This document shows, one piece after another, positions 59,714 through 64,000 of a stretch of 64,000 nt of DNA (positions within the stretch are counted from its first letter, which is position 1; each line of letters starts with the position of its first letter). The translations under genes were made by a program, and so were the position numbers. The DNA is from Pikeienuella litoralis (GTDB taxonomy: Bacteria; Pseudomonadota; Alphaproteobacteria; Rhodobacterales; Rhodobacteraceae), in contig NZ_JBBHER010000007.1 of assembly GCF_037646705.1 (NCBI RefSeq), forward strand, positions 268,343 to 332,342, given 5' to 3'. The notes beneath the pieces were generated by a model. That model did no database searches. It was not told where the DNA came from and saw only the letters and a program-made list of their open reading frames with translations.

Positions 59714-60625
59714 ATGTCTGACCGCCGGCCGCTGACGCTGCATCTTGGCGCGCACCGAACCGGGAGCACCTCGGCGCAGCGCGCGATCGAGGCCTGGGCG
59801 GCGCGCGAGGCCGATATCGCCTTCGCGGGGCCGGACGCCTTCCGGCCGGCGCTGCCGCTGGTCCTCGGCGCGCTTGGCGCGGCGCCGGCGCTCTGGCGGG
59901 CGGCGACGCCGCTGCTTCTGGCCATGGCGGCGCCGGCGGTGCGGCGCGTGGTGACGAGCGGCGCCGGCCCGCGTGTGCTTTCGGAAGAATGCATTCTCGG
60001 CCCGATGAGCTCCTGCTTGCTCGACCGGCGCGGGGTCTATCCGGGCGCGCCCCGCCGGTTGCGCGCGGTTCGGCGGATGATCGGCCGGCGGCCGGTGCGG
60101 CCGGTCCTGACGGTGCGCGCTTACGATGAGTGGTTCGTCAGCATGTATTCATGGACCATGCTGCTCCGGCCGTTGCCGGAGGCGGCGGCGCTGGCCGAGG
60201 AATGGGCCGGGCGCGCGCGCGGCTGGCCCGAGGTCGTAAGCGAGATCGTCGAGGTTTTTGGCGGATGCGAGGTGATCGAGTTCGGCGCCGTGCGGCGCGA
60301 CCCCGGCGCCGTGCTCACGGCGCTGATCGGCGAATCGGGCGCGGAGATTCCGGTCGAGCGGGCCGGCGCCTCTCTTTCCGCGGCCGGATTGGCGGAAGTG
60401 GCGGAGCGCCGGCGCGCGGGCGAGGCCGTTGGAATCGCCGATCTCGGTCCGATCCGGGCCCGCCATAGGGGCGGCCCGCCGCTCCAGCCGTTCAGCGCGC
60501 CGACGCTGGCGGCGCTGGAGGCGCGCTACCGACGGGATCTCGCCCGGATCGAAGCGAGCGGCGCGACGATGACGCGGGCGCGGCCCGCCGCTTCGGATCA
60601 CTCCGGCAGCGCCGTGAGCACGTAG
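59714..60625 (+). CDS. Sulfotransferase-like protein
   Basis: This 303-residue protein has LTLHLGAHRTGSTSAQRAI at residues 8-26, with His14-Arg15-Thr16-Gly17-Ser18-Thr19. This is a variant of the HKTGTT phosphosulfate loop in the fusion protein at 3522-5723. RVLSEECILGP and RPVLTVRAYDEWFVSMYSW correspond to the SEN and RRPDAYIxRYY blocks there. The two proteins are therefore distant relatives. Natural sulfation activity is not assured; some members of this family have lost PAPS binding. Its last 28 bases overlap the convergent binding-protein gene. GGGGCGGGGCG is a weak ribosome site. Confidence 0.65.
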   Translation: MSDRRPLTLHLGAHRTGSTSAQRAIEAWAAREADIAFAGPDAFRPALPLVLGALGAAPALWRAATPLLLAMAAPAVRRVVTSGAGPRVLSEECILGPMSSCLLDRRGVYPGAPRRLRAVRRMIGRRPVRPVLTVRAYDEWFVSMYSWTMLLRPLPEAAALAEEWAGRARGWPEVVSEIVEVFGGCEVIEFGAVRRDPGAVLTALIGESGAEIPVERAGASLSAAGLAEVAERRRAGEAVGIADLGPIRARHRGGPPLQPFSAPTLAALEARYRRDLARIEASGATMTRARPAASDHSGSAVST

Positions 60626-61437
60626 AGAAAGGCCGCAAGCTCCGAAATCTGGAACTCGCCGAACGCGGCTTCGATGTCGTCATAGACGGTCTGGTCGAGG
60701 TAGATGGCCGAGAGCGCGCGGTCGACCTCCAGCCGCAGCCGGTGCTCGCCCGCCTTCATCGCCAGCGAATAGGGCTCATAGGAGAACTGGTCCGCGATCA
60801 CCCGGATCGGGATCGCCCGGTCTTCCCGCTTCAATTCGCCGAGTTGATGCAGGATGAGGCCCTGATCGCCGAAATAGACGTCGATCTCGCCGCGGCCGAG
60901 CGCCTCCAGCCCGGCGCGGTGCGAGTCGAATTCGAGGACCTTCGAGCCGCCGGCCGCGCCCATATCCTCCGCCATGTCGACGGAGGTGGTGCCGGTGAGC
61001 GCGCCGACCGGCTGGCCGGAGAGATCGTCCACGGATTGCACGCCGTCGCGGCGGAGCGCGGCGCCGATGCCGTCCATGAAATAGGGGATCGAGAAATCCA
61101 GTGTCTCGCGCCGGGAGAGCGACGAGGTCATCGGCCCGCAGTGAAGGTCGACGAGGCCCTCGCGGAGCGCGGTGAACCGGGTTTCGGAATCCACCGTCAC
61201 ATAGGCGACCTCGAGCGGGCGGCCGAGACGGTCCGCGATCGCGGCGACGACCCGGCGGCAGAGCGCGACGGCGAACCCGGCGGGGGCGCCGGTCTCATCG
61301 CGGTAGGAGAACGGGGCGGAGGCGGGCCTGACGCCGAGGCGGATCTCCCCGTTTTCGGCGATGCGGTCCAGAGCGTCCGCGACGGCGGGCGGCGCCGCGA
61401 GGAGGACGAGAAGGCAGGCGGCGGCGAGATGGCGCAT
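60598..61437 (-). CDS. Amino-acid ABC transporter-type solute-binding protein
   Basis: This 279-residue periplasmic binding protein of the family 3 type has a signal sequence RHLAAACLLVLLAAPPAVADA, then the family opening LDRIAENGEIRLGVRPASAPFSYRDETGAPAGFAVALCRRV. The conserved acidic/arginine regions VDLHCGPMTSSLSRRETLDFSIPYFMDG and GALTGTTSVDMAED follow. This resembles glutamate/aspartate-binding proteins. No permease or ATPase gene is adjacent, so it acts with a distant transporter or as a sensor-like orphan. The upstream ATG at 61470 is an alternative; neither has a strong ribosome site. Confidence 0.82.
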   Translation of the reverse strand: MRHLAAACLLVLLAAPPAVADALDRIAENGEIRLGVRPASAPFSYRDETGAPAGFAVALCRRVVAAIADRLGRPLEVAYVTVDSETRFTALREGLVDLHCGPMTSSLSRRETLDFSIPYFMDGIGAALRRDGVQSVDDLSGQPVGALTGTTSVDMAEDMGAAGGSKVLEFDSHRAGLEALGRGEIDVYFGDQGLILHQLGELKREDRAIPIRVIADQFSYEPYSLAMKAGEHRLRLEVDRALSAIYLDQTVYDDIEAAFGEFQISELAAFLYVLTALPE

Positions 61438-61509
61438 GGGGCGAGGGTCCCGTTCCAGAAGTGCTCGCATCCAGCATATCGGATTTTCGTTTCGCCGCGG
61501 AAAATGGTT

Positions 61510-62451
61510 TCATGAGGGCTCGCGGCTCGCCGCGGCGACGGGGGGAATGTCCGCCGCCCCCTTCGCGCGCATCTCCCGAACGGTGATATACCAGGCGGAG
61601 CTGACGATCACCGCCGCGCCGAAAAGGATGAAGAGGTCCACCGGCTCGCCGAAGGCGACGACGCCGAGGGCGGTCGCCCAGACGATCTGAAGGAAGGTCA
61701 CCGGCTGGGTCACGGAGATTGGCGCGCATCGGTAGGCGAGGGTCAGCGTGTAGTGCCCTGCGGTGGCGATCGCGGCGGCGAGGGCGAGCCAGCCGACCTC
61801 GGCCCAGGTCGGGTCGCGCCAGTCGGACAGCGCGGCGGGCAGGAGCACGAGGGTGCACGCCAGCGAAAGCATGGCCACGATCTCGACCGGGGCCGCGTCC
61901 CGGGTCAGGCGTTTGGCGAGGATGAAGGAGGCGGCGAAGAACGGCGTCGCGCAGATCTGCGCGAGCTGGCCGGCGCCGATCTCGTGAAAGCCGGGGCGCA
62001 GAATGATCGCGACGCCGATGATCCCCACGATGATGGCCGCGATCCGCCGGGCCTGAAGGCGCTCTCCAAGAAAGATCGCGGCGAGGATCGTGATGAAGAT
62101 CGGCGTCGCGTAGTTGAGCGCGGTCACTTCGGCGATGGGAATTCTCGCCATGGCGTAGAACCAGAGGATGACGCCGAACCCGTGCAGGAGGCCCCGGCCG
62201 CCATAAAGCGCCCAGATCTTCAACGCCGGCGGCCGGCGGATCACGCCGATGAGCGCCGGCGAGACGAAGAGAAGGCCGAACGCGTAGCGGAAGAAGGCCC
62301 CCTCGGCCGGCGGCAGGCTCGAACCGAGATGGCGCACGATCCCGGTCATGAGGACGAAAAGCAGCCCGGTGATGAGCGTCCAGCCGATGCCGGCCGCGAT
62401 GTTTTCGGCGCGCGCAAGCGGAGCGCGGCGCGCTGCAAGCCGGAGCGCCAT
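61510..62451 (-). CDS. EamA/DMT family transporter
   Basis: This 313-residue inner-membrane protein has ten hydrophobic helices in two EamA repeats (residues about 16-145 and 165-292). The first ends with TALNYATPIFITILAAIFLGERLQARRIAAIIVGIIGVAIILRPG and the second with PVTFLQIVWATALGVVAFGEPVDLFILFGAAVIVSSAWYI, the two conserved 'GE' turns. Family members export amino acids, purines or other metabolites; substrate unknown. AAGGA precedes the ATG. It is on the opposite strand to the amidase gene next to it and is followed by 72 bases to the binding-protein gene start. Confidence 0.88.
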   Translation of the reverse strand: MALRLAARRAPLARAENIAAGIGWTLITGLLFVLMTGIVRHLGSSLPPAEGAFFRYAFGLLFVSPALIGVIRRPPALKIWALYGGRGLLHGFGVILWFYAMARIPIAEVTALNYATPIFITILAAIFLGERLQARRIAAIIVGIIGVAIILRPGFHEIGAGQLAQICATPFFAASFILAKRLTRDAAPVEIVAMLSLACTLVLLPAALSDWRDPTWAEVGWLALAAAIATAGHYTLTLAYRCAPISVTQPVTFLQIVWATALGVVAFGEPVDLFILFGAAVIVSSAWYITVREMRAKGAADIPPVAAASREPS

Positions 62452-62535
62452 GTGGTTCCTTCGAAAATTTTCATGGGCAGACTAGCGGCGGCGCGCCCCG
62501 GGCGCCATGGTCGGCGCGACATTGGAGGGATGCTT

Positions 62536-63963
62536 ATGACGCATGACTACACCGGGCCCGCGCTGTGCGCGCTGACGGCGACTGAAACGGTGGATCTTCT
62601 CGACAAGAAGGAGGTCTCGCCGCTTGAGGTCCTGGACGCGGCGCTGGAGCGGATCGCCGCCGTCGAACCCGCGATCAACGCGATGCCGACGATCTGCGCG
62701 GACCGCGCGCGGGAGCGGGCGAAGACCCTGAAGAAGGGCGATGAAGCGGTCTGGCTCGCCGGGCTGCCGATCGCGATCAAGGATCTGATGGCGGTCGAGG
62801 GCGTCAGGAGCACCTGGGGGACCAAGGCGCTCGCGGATTTCATCCCCGACGCGAGCGACCCGCTGGTCGAGCGGCTGGAGGCGCGCGGCGGCGTCGTGAT
62901 CGGCAAGTCGAACACGCCGGAGATGGGCGCCGGCGGCAACACCTTCAACGAGGTGTTCGGCCGGACCCGAAATCCGTGGAACACCGCTCTGAACCCCGCC
63001 GGCTCTTCGGGCGGCGCGGCGGCGGCGCTGGCGACGGGGGAGGTCTGGCTCGCGCATGGGTCGGATCTCGGCGGAAGCCTTCGCACGCCCGCCGCCTATT
63101 GCGGCGTCGTCGGGCTCCGCCCGTCGCCGGGGCGGGCCGGGGGCGGCGGCGCGACCAACGCTTACAGCCATCTCGGCTCGCAGGGGCCGATGGCGCGGAC
63201 GGCGGAGGATTGCGCGCTCTTTCTCGACGCGATGACCGGGTTCGAGCGGCGCCAGCCGCTGACCTTCGACGCGCCGGCGGTGAGCTTTCGCGAGGCGCTC
63301 CGCCGCTCGGAGCCGCCGAAGCGCGTGGCGTTCGCGCCCGATCTCGGCGGATATGCGCCGGTGGAGGCGGAGGTGCGCGACCTGCTCGCCGCGGCGATGA
63401 CCCGGCTTCAGGGGCTTGGAACCGACGTCGTCGAAGCGGCGCCGCCGACGGACAAGCTGAACGAAAGCTATCTCACCCTGCGCGCGCAGGCGCACGCGAC
63501 CGGGCCGATGCAGTATCCCGAGAGCGTGACCCGCCATTACAAGAAGACGCTGCGCGAGAACGCGCAGGTCGGCCTCGCGCTGACGATCCAGCAAATCATC
63601 GACGCGGAGCGGAACCGCTCGGCGCTGATGCTGAAGGTGGAGCGTTTTCTGCGCGATTACGACGCCATCGCCTGCCCGGTCGTCGGCATCGCGGCGCAGG
63701 CTTCGGAAATCGAGTTTCCGACCTCCGTCGCCGGCGTGCCGACGCCGCATTACATGGACTGGCTGCGCTTCGCCTCCTTCGCGTCGGTGCTTGGCCTGCC
63801 GGCGATCTCGGTTCCGATCGGGATCACCGCGAACGGCTCGCCGATGGGGATCCAGTTCATCGGCCAGCCGCGCGGCGAGGCGGGGCTTCTCGCCATCGCG
63901 AAGGCGATGGAAAGTGTGACCGAGGGCTTTGGCAAGCCGATCGACCCGGTGACCCCCTCCTGA
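62536..63963 (+). CDS. Amidase (amidase signature family)
   Basis: This 475-residue enzyme hydrolyses an amide bond. It has the Ser-cisSer-Lys triad: Lys82 in LPIAIKDLMAVEG, Ser157 in NPAGSSGGAAAALATG and Ser181 in SDLGGSLRTPAAYCGVVGLRPS. The spacing of 24 residues between the serines is as in characterised members. The C-terminus PIGITANGSPMGIQFIGQPRGEAGLLAIA is typical. The substrate is not known; broad-specificity amidases and aryl-acylamidases look alike. The ATG at 62536 lies 7 bases after GGAGG; an ATG six bases earlier is too close to it. Confidence 0.92.
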   Translation: MTHDYTGPALCALTATETVDLLDKKEVSPLEVLDAALERIAAVEPAINAMPTICADRARERAKTLKKGDEAVWLAGLPIAIKDLMAVEGVRSTWGTKALADFIPDASDPLVERLEARGGVVIGKSNTPEMGAGGNTFNEVFGRTRNPWNTALNPAGSSGGAAAALATGEVWLAHGSDLGGSLRTPAAYCGVVGLRPSPGRAGGGGATNAYSHLGSQGPMARTAEDCALFLDAMTGFERRQPLTFDAPAVSFREALRRSEPPKRVAFAPDLGGYAPVEAEVRDLLAAAMTRLQGLGTDVVEAAPPTDKLNESYLTLRAQAHATGPMQYPESVTRHYKKTLRENAQVGLALTIQQIIDAERNRSALMLKVERFLRDYDAIACPVVGIAAQASEIEFPTSVAGVPTPHYMDWLRFASFASVLGLPAISVPIGITANGSPMGIQFIGQPRGEAGLLAIAKAMESVTEGFGKPIDPVTPS

Positions 63964-64000
63964 GGGAGCCGGCGCCCCCCGGCGGCCAGGCGCCGCCGAG

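Noticed and set aside
61753..62535. Upstream extension of the amidase frame
   Set aside because: It is a shadow over the DMT transporter gene on the opposite strand; the amidase begins at its own GGAGG site.
1..64000. CRISPR array or defence system
   Set aside because: No regularly spaced repeats and no cas, restriction-modification or toxin-antitoxin genes are recognisable anywhere in the window; the NYN-LOTUS and RNase T2 proteins alone are not evidence of defence.

Overview
The window is a very GC-rich stretch of a bacterial chromosome, densely packed with genes on both strands and full of 4-base ATGA/GTGA start-stop overlaps. The gene content points to an alphaproteobacterium, most likely Rhodobacterales-like: a TrcR-type (DUF1013) cell-cycle regulator, a Mur-type Fur protein divergent from a sitABCD manganese transporter, ETF-ubiquinone oxidoreductase beside a fadA-fadJ pair, AMP nucleosidase, and a DmdB-like acyl-CoA synthetase. 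No rRNA gene or complete marker set is present, so the placement is an inference. I see no CRISPR array, prophage or intact insertion sequence.

Layout. 1-7.5 kb holds a thiolase and a bifunctional beta-oxidation enzyme, a glycosyltransferase-sulfotransferase fusion, and ETF-QO. 7.5-10.3 kb holds a BenE transporter with a coupled acetyltransferase, and a stress-type tandem PRC-barrel exported protein behind an EcfG-like promoter. 10.4-12.7 kb is a patch of visibly lower GC with two outer-membrane proteins. 13-17.7 kb has anaerobic haem synthesis (hemN), a PAP2-LssY membrane phosphatase, an acetyltransferase and a sulfurtransferase. 17.8-22.5 kb is a BMP-type nucleoside ABC transporter operon, followed by tRNA-Asn. 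23-30.4 kb has an orphan hydantoinase A-like gene, a DUF2306 membrane protein, and mur divergent from sitABCD. 30.4-38.6 kb carries GST, an NYN-LOTUS protein, moaA, a lipoprotein/acyl-CoA ligase/ADP-ribosylglycohydrolase operon, a thioesterase with an NTF2-like protein, and a phosphatase. 38.6-42.8 kb is a dTDP-L-rhamnose operon (rmlCBDA) led by a fumarylacetoacetase-family gene. 42.9-54.8 kb has an aminotransferase, a second bifunctional beta-oxidation enzyme, NAD synthetase, oligoendopeptidase F, an OmpA-type lipoprotein, thioesterase, HAD phosphatase, trcR and an RNase T2. 54.9-64 kb has an acyl-CoA synthetase, a TPP enzyme, AMP nucleosidase, a small sulfotransferase-like protein, a solute-binding protein, a DMT exporter and an amidase.

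Themes. Fatty-acid activation and oxidation recur: two acyl-CoA ligases, thiolase, two FadJ-type enzymes, two hotdog thioesterases and ETF-QO. Nucleotide salvage or NAD metabolism is represented by the BMP transporter, AMP nucleosidase and NadE. Surface glycan functions appear as the rml operon, the GT2-sulfotransferase fusion and a stand-alone sulfotransferase-like gene, although these are far apart.

Most of the window is ordinary core and accessory metabolism. I found no clear new multi-gene system. The points most worth checking are the glycosyltransferase-sulfotransferase fusion, the EcfG-like promoter of the PRC-barrel gene, the manganese-type promoter/operator of sitABCD, and several catalytic-motif deviations.
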